Shown: one piece after another, positions 18,075 through 25,921 of the stretch
How the letters are laid out: the number at the start of each line of letters is the position of its first letter
Position numbering within the stretch: the stretch's first letter is position 1
From: Desulfobulbaceae bacterium
GTDB taxonomy: Bacteria > Desulfobacterota > Desulfobulbia > Desulfobulbales > Desulfurivibrionaceae
NCBI GenBank assembly: GCA_004332195.1
Contig: SJBG01000007.1
Coordinates: 41,158-105,157 of the forward strand
DNA: 64,000 nt
Direction: 5' to 3'
Translations under genes and position numbers: made by a program
The notes under the pieces: model-generated
Databases searched by the model: none
Told to the model about the DNA's origin: nothing
The model's input: the letters and a program-made list of their open reading frames with translations, nothing else

Positions 18075-18878
18075 ATGGAATACTCAGCCGCACAACTGGA
18101 ACGTTACAGTCGCCATATCATTTTGGCGGAAGTGGGAGTGGAGGGCCAGGACAAAATCGCCGCGGCTAAAGTGCTGATCATCGGGGCCGGGGGCTTAGGT
18201 TCACCGGCGGCCCTTTATCTTGCCGCCGCCGGCATTGGCACCATCGGAATCGTTGACGGCGATGTGGTCGATCTTTCCAATCTCCAACGCCAGATTGCGC
18301 ACCACACCAGGGATGTGGGCCGGGACAAGGTGTTATCTGCGGCCGAAAAAATGACCGCGATTAACCCCGATATCCGAGTGCGGCCGCACCAGATGCTGCT
18401 CGATGCCGCCAATATCCGCGAAGTGATTCGGGATTACGATTTCGTCATCGACGGTACCGATAATTTTCCCACCAAGTTCCTGGTCAATGATGCCTGCGTG
18501 CTGGAAGACATCCCTTTTTCCCACGGCGGCATTCTCCGTTTCGACGGCCAGACCATGACCGTGGTGCCAGGCAAATCTTCCTGTTATCGCTGCACTTTTC
18601 GCCAACCCCCGCCGCCGGATGCCGTACCCACCTGCTCCCAGGCCGGAGTGCTGGGGGCAATCGCCGGGATGCTGGGGACCATTCAAGCGACCGAGGCCTT
18701 AAAATACGTCACCGAGATCGGGCAACTGCTTACTGATACCCTGCTCAGCTTCGACGCCCTCAGCATGCGCTTCCGTCGCGTTCCCCTGCGACGTCAGAGC
18801 AGTTGCCCCTTATGTGGGACCAACCCGACCATTACGGAGTTGGTCGATTATCAACAAAACGCCTGCGCCCTCAAGTAA
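18075..18878 (+). CDS. hcyF: ThiF/MoeB-family adenylyltransferase for sulfur carrier (HcyF-type)
   Basis: 267 aa E1-like enzyme. ATP loop GAGGLG (37-42), acidic DGDVVD (61-66), R/N-rich SNLQRQIAH, zinc pairs C170/C173 and C244/C247, and candidate catalytic Cys C187 (PTCSQAGV). It adenylates the carrier's C-terminal glycine so sulfur can be added. The ATG at 18075 is used because it follows GAACTCGAAG and aligns with ThiF/HesA starts; a TTG at 18054 only adds a non-conserved stretch. No rhodanese domain is attached, so sulfur must come from another donor, possibly the TusA-like protein downstream. The JAMM gene follows after 13 nt. Confidence 0.88.
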   Translation: MEYSAAQLERYSRHIILAEVGVEGQDKIAAAKVLIIGAGGLGSPAALYLAAAGIGTIGIVDGDVVDLSNLQRQIAHHTRDVGRDKVLSAAEKMTAINPDIRVRPHQMLLDAANIREVIRDYDFVIDGTDNFPTKFLVNDACVLEDIPFSHGGILRFDGQTMTVVPGKSSCYRCTFRQPPPPDAVPTCSQAGVLGAIAGMLGTIQATEALKYVTEIGQLLTDTLLSFDALSMRFRRVPLRRQSSCPLCGTNPTITELVDYQQNACALK

Positions 18879-18891
18879 AACGGATTGACCC

Positions 18892-19293
18892 ATGGCTTTG
18901 AAAATTACCCAAAAAATCTTAAACGCCATCTTGACCCACGGCCAACGGGAACTGCCCAACGAGGCCTGTGGCTACCTGGCGAGCCAAGACGGGGTGATCT
19001 GTCGCCATTTCGAACTGACCAATAAAGACGCGGCCCCCGACCACTTTACCATGGATCCGGCCGAACAGTTTGCCGCCATCCGCCAAATGCGGGCGGATGG
19101 CCTGCAAGTGGCGGCAGTTTATCATACCCACCCAGAGACCCCGGCCCGACCCTCGGAAGAGGATGTCCGACTGGCCCACGATCCGGGACTGGTGTATGTT
19201 ATCGTCAGCCTGGTGCCGGGGGTGGACCCGATCCGGGCCTTCAAAATTGACCAAGGCACGGTGGTGAAGTTGCCCCTGGAAGTGCTGGCGTGA
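18892..19293 (+). CDS. hcyD: JAMM/MPN+ metalloprotease (HcyD/Mec-type)
   Basis: 133 aa. Complete JAMM zinc signature: E24 (NEACGYL), then H78-T-H80-P with S88 and D91 (HTHPx6SxxD). This class removes C-terminal residues from ubiquitin-like carriers, exposing Gly-Gly; Mec+ in actinobacterial CysO systems and HcyD in Wolinella are the precedents. The upstream carrier has exactly such a tail, seven residues long. It is encoded 13 nt after hcyF in the same operon. Confidence 0.88.
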   Translation: MALKITQKILNAILTHGQRELPNEACGYLASQDGVICRHFELTNKDAAPDHFTMDPAEQFAAIRQMRADGLQVAAVYHTHPETPARPSEEDVRLAHDPGLVYVIVSLVPGVDPIRAFKIDQGTVVKLPLEVLA

Positions 19294-19308
19294 TTTAAGG
19301 AGAGCGTG

Positions 19309-19575
19309 ATGATCAACCCTGAACGTGAAATTACCGCCACCAAAAATCTGCGGGGAGTCAATTGCCCGATGAACCTGGTCTACACCAAAGTCGCCATGGC
19401 CGCGCTCAAGCCGGGGGAGGTGCTGGAAATTATCCTCGATAACGGCCCGCCCATCAACAACGTGCCTGGTTCGGTGAAGAAAGAAGGCCATGAGGTGTTA
19501 TCGCAAACTCAATTGACAGACGGCGCCTGGTCGGTATTGGTCCGCAAATCCCCGCAGACTCCCAAAAGTCCCTGA
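19309..19575 (+). CDS. TusA/SirA-family sulfur-transfer protein
   Basis: 88 aa. KNLRGVNCPMNLVYTKVAMAALKPGEVLEI carries the family CPxx motif (Cys near residue 18), which holds a persulfide in TusA-like proteins. The two-layer alpha/beta pattern and length fit. The ATG at 19309 follows AAGGAGAGCGTG; a GTG 3 nt upstream is an alternative. Located 15 nt after hcyD, it is the best candidate in the cluster to hand sulfur to the adenylated carrier; this is inference. Confidence 0.82.
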   Translation: MINPEREITATKNLRGVNCPMNLVYTKVAMAALKPGEVLEIILDNGPPINNVPGSVKKEGHEVLSQTQLTDGAWSVLVRKSPQTPKSP

Positions 19576-19741
19576 TCGACACGAAGAACATTGGCTCTGT
19601 CCGTAAAATTTACCGAAAGTTAACCACAATTTTTGCAAACAATCTGCTAGACTGCCGCGCAGCAGCGACGGTTGGACGGTTGGAGGTGTCGCTTGGCACC
19701 GTGTCAAACCCCATAAACACTTATTTTTTGTCAACCAAGGA

Positions 19742-20251
19742 GAGGATTTCAAGTTCATCGACTTCCGCAACAAGATAACCAGTGCTGATCAGATGAAGAT
19801 CCAGCATCCGGAACTGGAAGTTTTCTGGGGCTCCAAAATGGAACAGGCCGGCGTCGAGTGTAAGGACTGCCATATGCCAAAGGCTGTTTCCGCGGCCGGG
19901 ATTGAATACACTTCGCACTTCCAGACCACCCCGCGCGTCAACATCAAAGGGACCTGTCTGCGGTGTCACACCGATTGGAGTGAAGAGCGGGCCCTGTACA
20001 CCATCGGCTCGGTCATGGCCTAGACCCGCGGCAAGATCAACAAGGCTGAGTTCTGGCTCTCCGAGTTGATCGGCACCTTCGTTCGTGCCATGGATCTTGG
20101 GGTCTCCGAAAAGGTGCTGGCGGAAGTCCGGCCCATTCACACCGAAGCCAACACCCACTGGACATGGTGGGCGGCCGAGAACTCCGACGGTTTCCATAAC
20201 CCGAAGCAGGCTCGAGCATCGCTGACTCACTCGATAACTGATTTATTATGA
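19742..20251 (+). pseudogene. nrfA: Cytochrome c nitrite reductase (NrfA-like) C-terminal remnant with nonsense codon
   Basis: The frame reads MKIQHPELEVFWGSKM, GVECKDCHMPKA (CxxCH heme site), GTCLRCHTDWSEE (CxxCH), then after an in-frame TAG (20021-20023) continues with TRGKINKAEFW, FVRAMDLG, THWTWWAAENSDGFHNP, typical of the NrfA C-terminal helices. A CAG to TAG change would explain the stop. The N-terminal half, including the signal peptide and the first heme sites, is missing; upstream bases stay open but show no recognisable NrfA. Intact NrfA reduces nitrite to ammonium in the periplasm; this copy cannot. Its stop overlaps the next start (ATGA), a trace of the old operon. Confidence 0.75.
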
Positions 20252-20905
20252 AGAGACTCATCGTTGTTTTGTTTATTATGCTCCTGATCACAGCCTGCGG
20301 ATCGGAACAGCAGAAACAGAAAGTCATCGGGCAAACACTTCCTCCCGCACCCGATAAGGGATACATTGTTCAAGTCGGAGATAGTTTCATTACCAAACGG
20401 GCTATGGAAAACGAGCTAGCCGGGATGCCGGAGAACCGAAGAATGAGATTCGATGTTCCCGGTGGCGAGGATCGACTGCTGGACGAAATGATCAAACGGG
20501 AAATGTTCCGCCAAGAAGCAGTGCAGGCCGGAATGGATCAGCGCGAAGACTATCGGCTCCGGGTGGAATACCTGGGTCGGCTGGGCCCTGGTGGAAATGT
20601 TTCTTGAGGAGAAAATCAAGCTCGACAGTCAGGTCAGCGATCAAGAAATCAGGGCGTACTACGAAGAACACAAAGAAGACGAGTTTACAAACCCCATTAG
20701 TGGCGAAACCGTGTCGCTCAGCAGTGTTCGGGAAAATATCCGCAATTTTTTGGTCATGGAAAAACAACGTGCGGCTTTCGATATATATATGGAGCAGCTC
20801 TTCAATAGATATGTAGTGCGCTTTGCCCAGGAATCCAGCGCCGAAGAGGAATTGACCCAAAAAAAAACACCAGAGATCCCCAGTAAACCTCAACCAACCG
20901 AATAA
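20248..20905 (+). pseudogene. SurA-N-like periplasmic lipoprotein, one frameshift
   Basis: Starts with a lipoprotein signal (LLITACGSEQQ) followed by VQVGDSFITKRAMENELAGMP and LLDEMIKREMFRQEAV, the N-terminal chaperone module of SurA/PpiD-type proteins. The frame ends at 20607 just after LRVEYLGRLG. The continuation (ALVEMFLEEKIKLDSQVSDQEIRAYYEEHKEDEF, written here in parts: ALVEMFLEEK, then VSDQEIRAYYEEHK) is in another frame up to 20905. One extra G in the GGG near 20583-20585 explains it. No PPIase domain follows, so even repaired this would be a chaperone-only lipoprotein of about 218 aa. It overlaps the nrfA remnant start-to-stop. Pseudogene or assembly error. Confidence 0.65.
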
Positions 20906-20932
20906 ACCCAAAACCAGCGGCCGCTATAGGGC

Positions 20933-20989
20933 TTGACTGCAAATATCGCTCTGATCAAAGCCCTGGGCGGCGATTGGCAAAATCTTTAA
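20933..20989 (+). pseudogene. Tail of an outer-membrane efflux protein (TolC/NodT-like), relic
   Basis: 19 codons reading LTANIALIKALGGDWQNL and stop. The ALGGxW ending is a hallmark of NodT-type outer-membrane factors. An in-frame TAG lies just upstream, so nothing else is left. Too short for certainty. Confidence 0.4.
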
Positions 20990-21034
20990 CTGCCTGAGCA
21001 AATAGACAAAGAACCGGACAAAGCGGTCCTGTTA

Positions 21035-21063
21035 TTGACATGGTCCTGTTCGTATCTTAGAAT
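21035..21063 (+). promoter_or_regulatory. Sigma70-type promoter candidate, upstream of algH
   Basis: TTGACA (21035-21040), 17-bp spacer, TAGAAT (21058-21063), about 200 nt before algH. The rest of the 366-bp gap (20906-21271) holds the efflux relic, a 12-bp match to the MITE end (GGCTACCTTGAA, about 21083) and the dyad below. Confidence 0.45.
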
Positions 21064-21199
21064 AGGGCCATGATTGATTTGGGGCTACCTTGAATATTGA
21101 CAAGGCAAAGATCCATCTCTTAGGTTATCTTGCCAATGCCTGCCGCTGGCCCCTCACCTGCTCCAGGGACTGGTAGCCGAGGTTTTCCCGTAATCATGG

Positions 21200-21223
21200 C
21201 CCGGTAAACCTCAATTTACCGGG
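21200..21223. promoter_or_regulatory. Perfect 9-bp dyad (operator or weak terminator)
   Basis: CCCGGTAAA, six bases, TTTACCGGG, about 49 bp before the algH start. Could be an operator or an RNA hairpin; no long T-run follows directly (a T6 appears 12 bp later). Confidence 0.4.
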
Positions 21224-21271
21224 AAAGTGATGTTTTTTCCGTAAACTTTATGTCACCAAAGCGGGAGTATC

Positions 21272-21823
21272 GTGGAAAGCCTGCAAGGATATTTCCTTAT
21301 TGCCACCCCTATGATGTTGGACCCCCGTTTTGCCGAAACGGTGGTCTACATCTGCGCCCATAATCACGAGGGGGCCATGGGGTTGATTATCAATCAACCC
21401 CTTAAAGATCTCAGCTTGAAGGATATCTTGAGCAATACCGAGATTCCTCTGCCGGCGGAGCCCTTGCCGCCAGTATACTTGGGGGGACCGGTGGAAACCA
21501 ACAATGTTTGCATGCTTTATTCCACCGACTATACGCTGGCCAATCATCTAGCCGTCAGCCCCCTGGTCGCGTTCTCTCGGGATCCCCGCTTGTTGCGTGA
21601 TCTGGCCGTCGGTCGAGGACCGCGTGAGCTGTTAGTTACTCTGGGCTACTCCGGCTGGAGGGCCGGTCAATTGGAAGCTGAACTGAGCGTAGACGGCTGG
21701 CTGGCCTTGCCCGCCATCCAAGAAATTATCTTCACCACTCCTCCGGCTCGACGTTGGCGTCAAGCTGCCGCCGCCCACGGTATCGATATCGGACTTTTCG
21801 GTAATGTGGTCGGCTCCGCCTAA
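21272..21823 (+). CDS. AlgH/YqgE family protein (DUF179)
   Basis: 183 aa, family-typical length. Conserved segments: GYFLIATPMMLDPRFAETVV, HNHEGAMGLIINQPL, PVYLGGPVETN, GYSGWRAGQLEAEL. The family is widespread and linked to transcription of alginate genes in Pseudomonas, but the molecular role is not established. Start is GTG 21272 after GCGGGAGTATC. Monocistronic by position. Confidence 0.9.
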   Translation: MESLQGYFLIATPMMLDPRFAETVVYICAHNHEGAMGLIINQPLKDLSLKDILSNTEIPLPAEPLPPVYLGGPVETNNVCMLYSTDYTLANHLAVSPLVAFSRDPRLLRDLAVGRGPRELLVTLGYSGWRAGQLEAELSVDGWLALPAIQEIIFTTPPARRWRQAAAAHGIDIGLFGNVVGSA

Positions 21824-21891
21824 CCTAAATGGTTACATTTATTTCTGAGTGAACCCTAAGTCAAAGGTGATCAGTTTAGCAACTATTTCGC

Positions 21892-24630
21892 TCACAATTC
21901 GGCCAAGCGCTTGCGGTTTTCGGCGATGGTGCTCAGGTCGGCCAACAGCTCCGTTTTCTTGACCTGTTCCTTGACCACTACTGCCGGCGGGGCCTGAGCC
22001 AGAAACTTATGGTTGTTAAGCTTGCCTTGAATACGGCTTAATTCCCGGTCGATCTTGGCCTGTTCCTTGTCCAGCTTGGCCCGTTCCGCGGCTACGTCAA
22101 TCAGACCGGCTAAGGGGACGAAAATCTCAAGACCAGTTAAGATGTTGACGGCCGTCGCCTTAGGGCGCACTCCCTGGGCCTTGATCTCTAGATCTTTGCT
22201 GCGAGTCAAACCCTTGATGGCCGCGCTTAGTTCGCTTAAAGCCGCGGCCTTAATCTGGTCAGGGCAGATGATGCCGACCTTGATCATGATCGAAGGATGC
22301 AGCATGTAAGCGCTGCGGATGTTGCGAATGCCACCGACCACCTCCATAAGCAGTTCGGCTTTTTGTTCGGCTTCATCATCTTGATAAACGTCGGCGGGGC
22401 CGGGGAAGGGTTCAATCATGATTGATGAGCGCGCGCCAGGCAGGGCATGCCAGATTTCTTCGGTGGCGAAGGGAATCATCGGGTGCAGAACTTTCAAAAT
22501 GTCCTCCAGCACCTGCAAGAGTACCGCCCGACTTTGTTGTTTAACCGCCGGATCATCGCCATAAAGGTCGGGTTTGATCCATTCCAAGTACCAATCACAA
22601 AATTCCCGCCAGACAAACTGATAGGCTGTTGACGCGGCGTCGTTGAAGCGATAAGCGTCAAGGGCCAAGCCAACTTCACGGGCCACCTTGCTTAAGCGAC
22701 TCAGGATCCAGCGATGAGGCAGAGACAGTCCGGCCGATTCAGTCTTGATCGCGGCGCCATTCCCGATCGCGACATCATTTTTGATCACAACATCATTTTC
22801 ACTCACATGCATCAGGGTGAAGCGAGCGGCGTTCCAGAGTTTGTTGATAAAGTGGCGATAACCCTCAATTCGCTCTTCAGCCAGCTTGATATCTCGCCCT
22901 TGGGCGGCCGAGGCCGCCAGGGTGAAACGAAGGGCGTCTGTGCCGTATTTGTCCATCAATTCCAGGGGATCAAGCACATTGCCCTTGGATTTGCTCATTT
23001 TCTTGCCCTCCTGATCACGAACCAGGGCGTGCAGATAAACGTCTTTGAAGGGCACCTCATCCATAAAATGCAAACCCATCATCATCATTCGGACTACCCA
23101 GAAGAAGAGGATATCAAAGCTGGTAATCAGCACACTGGTGGGATAAAACATTTTCAGCTCTTTAGTCGGCGCCGGCCATCCCAGGGTAGAAAACGGCCAG
23201 AGGGCCGAGGAAAACCAGGTATCTAAAACATCATCTTCCTGGCGCAGCAGGCTCTGGCGGCATTGGGGACAAGTGAGCGGATCCTCCTCGCTGACAATCA
23301 GCTCAGCACAGGACTCACAGGTCCAAGCCGGAATCCGGTGACCCCACCAGATTTGCCGGGAGATACACCAGTCGCGGATGTTATCCATCCACTCATAAAA
23401 GGTGTTGTGCCATATCTTGGGCAACAGGTTGATCTCGCCGCGGCGTACCGCCGCCGTCGCCCGAGCGGCCAGGGGCTTGACCGCCACAAACCACTGACGG
23501 GACAGAGTCGGTTCGACCACGGTGGCGCAGCGGTAGCAATGACCAACCCCATGGAGGTGTTCCTCGATTTTTTCCAGTAAGCCCTGGGCCTTAAGATCGG
23601 CAACGATTTTCTCGCGGCAGGCGAAACGGTCTAAATCGGCATAAACACCGGCCTCGGCGTTCATTACCCCGTGGTCATTCATCACTTTGAGGCTGGGAAG
23701 ACTATGGCGGCTGGCAATCGCAAAATCGTTGAGATCATGAGCCGGGGTAACTTTCAAGGCCCCGGAACCAAAATCCTTTTCCACGTGGGAGTCAAAGACA
23801 ATGGGAATTTTGCGGCCGACCAGGGGCAAAATCACCGCCGCGTCACTGAGCCGATGATAACGTGCATCACCGGGGTGCACGGCCACCGCCGTGTCGCCAA
23901 GCATGGTTTCCGGCCGGGTGGTGGCCACCACCAGATGGCCGCTGCCATCGGCTAAGGGATAGCGGATATGGTAAAGGGATCCGGCGGTCTGCTCGTGTTC
24001 CACCTCGATATCGGCCAGGGCGGTGTGGCAGCGGGGACACCAGTTAATGATGTAATCACCTCGATAAATCAACCCTTCCTTGTAAAGCCGGACAAAAACT
24101 GCGCGTACCGCTTGGGACAAACCCTGGTCCAAGGTGAAGCATTCCCGGTCCCAGTCGCAGGAACAACCCAGTCTTTTTAATTGATTGATGATTTGACCGC
24201 CGGACTGCTCTTTCCACTGCCAGACTTTTTCAATAAATTTTTCCCGGCCAATTTCGCTCCGGCTGATCCCTCCGGCAGCCAGTTGGCGCTCCACCACGTT
24301 CTGGGTGGCGATCCCGGCATGATCGGTCCCCGGCAGCCAGAGCACATTATAACCCTGCATGCGCCGATAACGAACCAGGATATCCTGCAAAGTGTTATTC
24401 AAGGCATGGCCCACATGGAGCACTCCGGTCACATTGGGCGGGGGAATAACAATGGCAAAGGATGGCCGGGATTGGTCCATGGTGGCCCGGAAATTTTTGT
24501 GATTCAGCCAGTTTTGGTACCAACGATCCTCGACTTCTCGGAACTGGTAAGCCTTGGCCAGTTGCCCGGGGGGGGAACTGGCAGCAGGTTGCTCTTGGTT
24601 GTGGCCGGAAGAGTTTGGGTGATTGTTCAT
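21892..24630 (-). CDS. valS: Valyl-tRNA synthetase
   Basis: 912 aa class I synthetase. HIGH-type motif PPNVTGVLHVGHALNNTLQD, KMSKS motif KKMSKSKGNVLDP, CP1 editing region, zinc-like CESC...CPQC (about residues 435-455), anticodon domain, and the C-terminal coiled-coil arm (VAAERAKLDKEQAKIDREL). Charges tRNA-Val; the window also carries a tRNA-Val(GAC). Between the catalytic and anticodon domains (22740-22805) lies a small repetitive insert, NDVVIKNDVAIGNGAAIK, not expected in ValS. It is last in a minus-strand run ABC-F, dgt, valS with gaps of 48 and 22 nt. Confidence 0.96.
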   Translation of the reverse strand: MNNHPNSSGHNQEQPAASSPPGQLAKAYQFREVEDRWYQNWLNHKNFRATMDQSRPSFAIVIPPPNVTGVLHVGHALNNTLQDILVRYRRMQGYNVLWLPGTDHAGIATQNVVERQLAAGGISRSEIGREKFIEKVWQWKEQSGGQIINQLKRLGCSCDWDRECFTLDQGLSQAVRAVFVRLYKEGLIYRGDYIINWCPRCHTALADIEVEHEQTAGSLYHIRYPLADGSGHLVVATTRPETMLGDTAVAVHPGDARYHRLSDAAVILPLVGRKIPIVFDSHVEKDFGSGALKVTPAHDLNDFAIASRHSLPSLKVMNDHGVMNAEAGVYADLDRFACREKIVADLKAQGLLEKIEEHLHGVGHCYRCATVVEPTLSRQWFVAVKPLAARATAAVRRGEINLLPKIWHNTFYEWMDNIRDWCISRQIWWGHRIPAWTCESCAELIVSEEDPLTCPQCRQSLLRQEDDVLDTWFSSALWPFSTLGWPAPTKELKMFYPTSVLITSFDILFFWVVRMMMMGLHFMDEVPFKDVYLHALVRDQEGKKMSKSKGNVLDPLELMDKYGTDALRFTLAASAAQGRDIKLAEERIEGYRHFINKLWNAARFTLMHVSENDVVIKNDVAIGNGAAIKTESAGLSLPHRWILSRLSKVAREVGLALDAYRFNDAASTAYQFVWREFCDWYLEWIKPDLYGDDPAVKQQSRAVLLQVLEDILKVLHPMIPFATEEIWHALPGARSSIMIEPFPGPADVYQDDEAEQKAELLMEVVGGIRNIRSAYMLHPSIMIKVGIICPDQIKAAALSELSAAIKGLTRSKDLEIKAQGVRPKATAVNILTGLEIFVPLAGLIDVAAERAKLDKEQAKIDRELSRIQGKLNNHKFLAQAPPAVVVKEQVKKTELLADLSTIAENRKRLAEL

Positions 24631-24652
24631 AGTGGATGAATTTTAGGCTAAG

Positions 24653-25873
24653 CTAAAGAACGCTCCATGGAGCGGGAAGAAAGATTTTTTTGTAGAGATC
24701 CAGGGCGTAACGGTCAGTCATTCCGGCCACGTAGTCACAAACCATGCGATCGCGCGGGGTATCACCGGGATAATCGATGGTTTTTTCCCAATACTCGTCA
24801 TGCTCCATAAAATAATGGTAAAGTTCGCGGACCACCTTCATCGCCCGGACAAAATCGGCATGAATTTTGTAGTTTTCATAAACGTTGGCAAAAAGAAAAT
24901 TACGCAACGCAACAATCCCGTCGCTAATTTCTGGACTCATGGTCAGTCGCTGTCCGCCCACGGCCAGGGTTTGTTCTACCAGATCCCGAACCATGGTGTC
25001 CACCCGCTGGGCGGAGGTCGCTCCCAGACGGGCGATCAGATCGGCCGGAATTTGTTCTTCCCGCAGCAGTCCGGCCCGCACCGCGTCATCAAGATCGTGA
25101 TTGACGTAGGCGATAATATCGGCCACTCGCACCGCCTGACCCTCCAGGGTGGCGGGCAGGATCGGGTGGACCGCCGCCGCTGCGGTGGTGGTGTTGCCAC
25201 TGTTGGCGCTGGTGACGCTAATGGCACTATTGGTGGCGGCGCTCAGAAGTTCAGCCGCCCCCTCTGGCGGAATCATCCTGACATCAATGGGCACAACCTG
25301 AACCTGAGGCAACGCCTCGGCGGTCATCTTCCGGTGGGCCGCTGCGGTGGTCAAAGGAAAAATATCGCCCCGGCCCTTGGAATGACGAACTATTCCGTCA
25401 CGCACTTCCCAGCTCAAGTTCAGACCCCGGCCCTTGTGCTCCAGCAGGTCAACCACCCGCAGGCTTTGCTGATAATGACGAAATCCTTCCGGGTGGAGTT
25501 GATTAAGCACCGTTTCCCCGGCATGACCGAAAGGGGTATGCCCCAGATCATGGCCCAGAGCGATAGCTTCGGTGAGATGACCGTTTAGGCGCAGGGCCAC
25601 CGAGATTGTCCGGGCAATCTGGGAAACCTCCAACACATGGGTCAGCCGAGTTCGGTAATGATCACCGGCTGGAGCCAAAAAGACCTGGGTCTTGTACTTG
25701 AGGCGCCGGAAGGTCTTGCAATGAGTAATCCGGTCCCGGTCGCGTTGGAAGGCCACCCGAATGGAACACTCCTCTTCCGGCCGCATCCGTCCCCTGCTCT
25801 CGCAACTACGGGCGGCGGCCGGGGCCAGGTTCAAGGCTTCGCGCTCCTCAATTTGTTGACGAATCAAGCTCAT
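24653..25873 (-). CDS. dgt: Deoxyguanosinetriphosphate triphosphohydrolase-like protein (HD domain)
   Basis: 406 aa. dNTPase family: FRRLKYKTQVF, HD metal site THVLEVSQIA and ALGHDLGHTPFGHAGE, then GIVRHSKGRGDIFP and ATLEGQAVRVADIIAYVNHDLDDA. Cleaves dNTPs to nucleoside and triphosphate, tuning dNTP pools. Homologues of this bacterial subgroup are about 340-380 aa; here about 60 residues rich in Ala/Ser/Thr/Asn (roughly 25150-25345) are inserted between the RHSKGRGD segment and PATLEGQ, right inside the HD domain. Metal-binding residues are intact. Operon with valS and the ABC-F gene. Confidence 0.9.
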   Translation of the reverse strand: MSLIRQQIEEREALNLAPAAARSCESRGRMRPEEECSIRVAFQRDRDRITHCKTFRRLKYKTQVFLAPAGDHYRTRLTHVLEVSQIARTISVALRLNGHLTEAIALGHDLGHTPFGHAGETVLNQLHPEGFRHYQQSLRVVDLLEHKGRGLNLSWEVRDGIVRHSKGRGDIFPLTTAAAHRKMTAEALPQVQVVPIDVRMIPPEGAAELLSAATNSAISVTSANSGNTTTAAAAVHPILPATLEGQAVRVADIIAYVNHDLDDAVRAGLLREEQIPADLIARLGATSAQRVDTMVRDLVEQTLAVGGQRLTMSPEISDGIVALRNFLFANVYENYKIHADFVRAMKVVRELYHYFMEHDEYWEKTIDYPGDTPRDRMVCDYVAGMTDRYALDLYKKIFLPAPWSVL

Positions 25874-25921
25874 GACGGCGGAAGATACTGAAAAAACGCT
25901 GAGGGGTCAAGCGCTAAGCAC

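Noticed and set aside
24800..25588. 262-codon plus-strand frame over dgt
   Set aside because: Opposite-strand shadow in GC-rich coding DNA; dgt motifs are clear on the minus strand.
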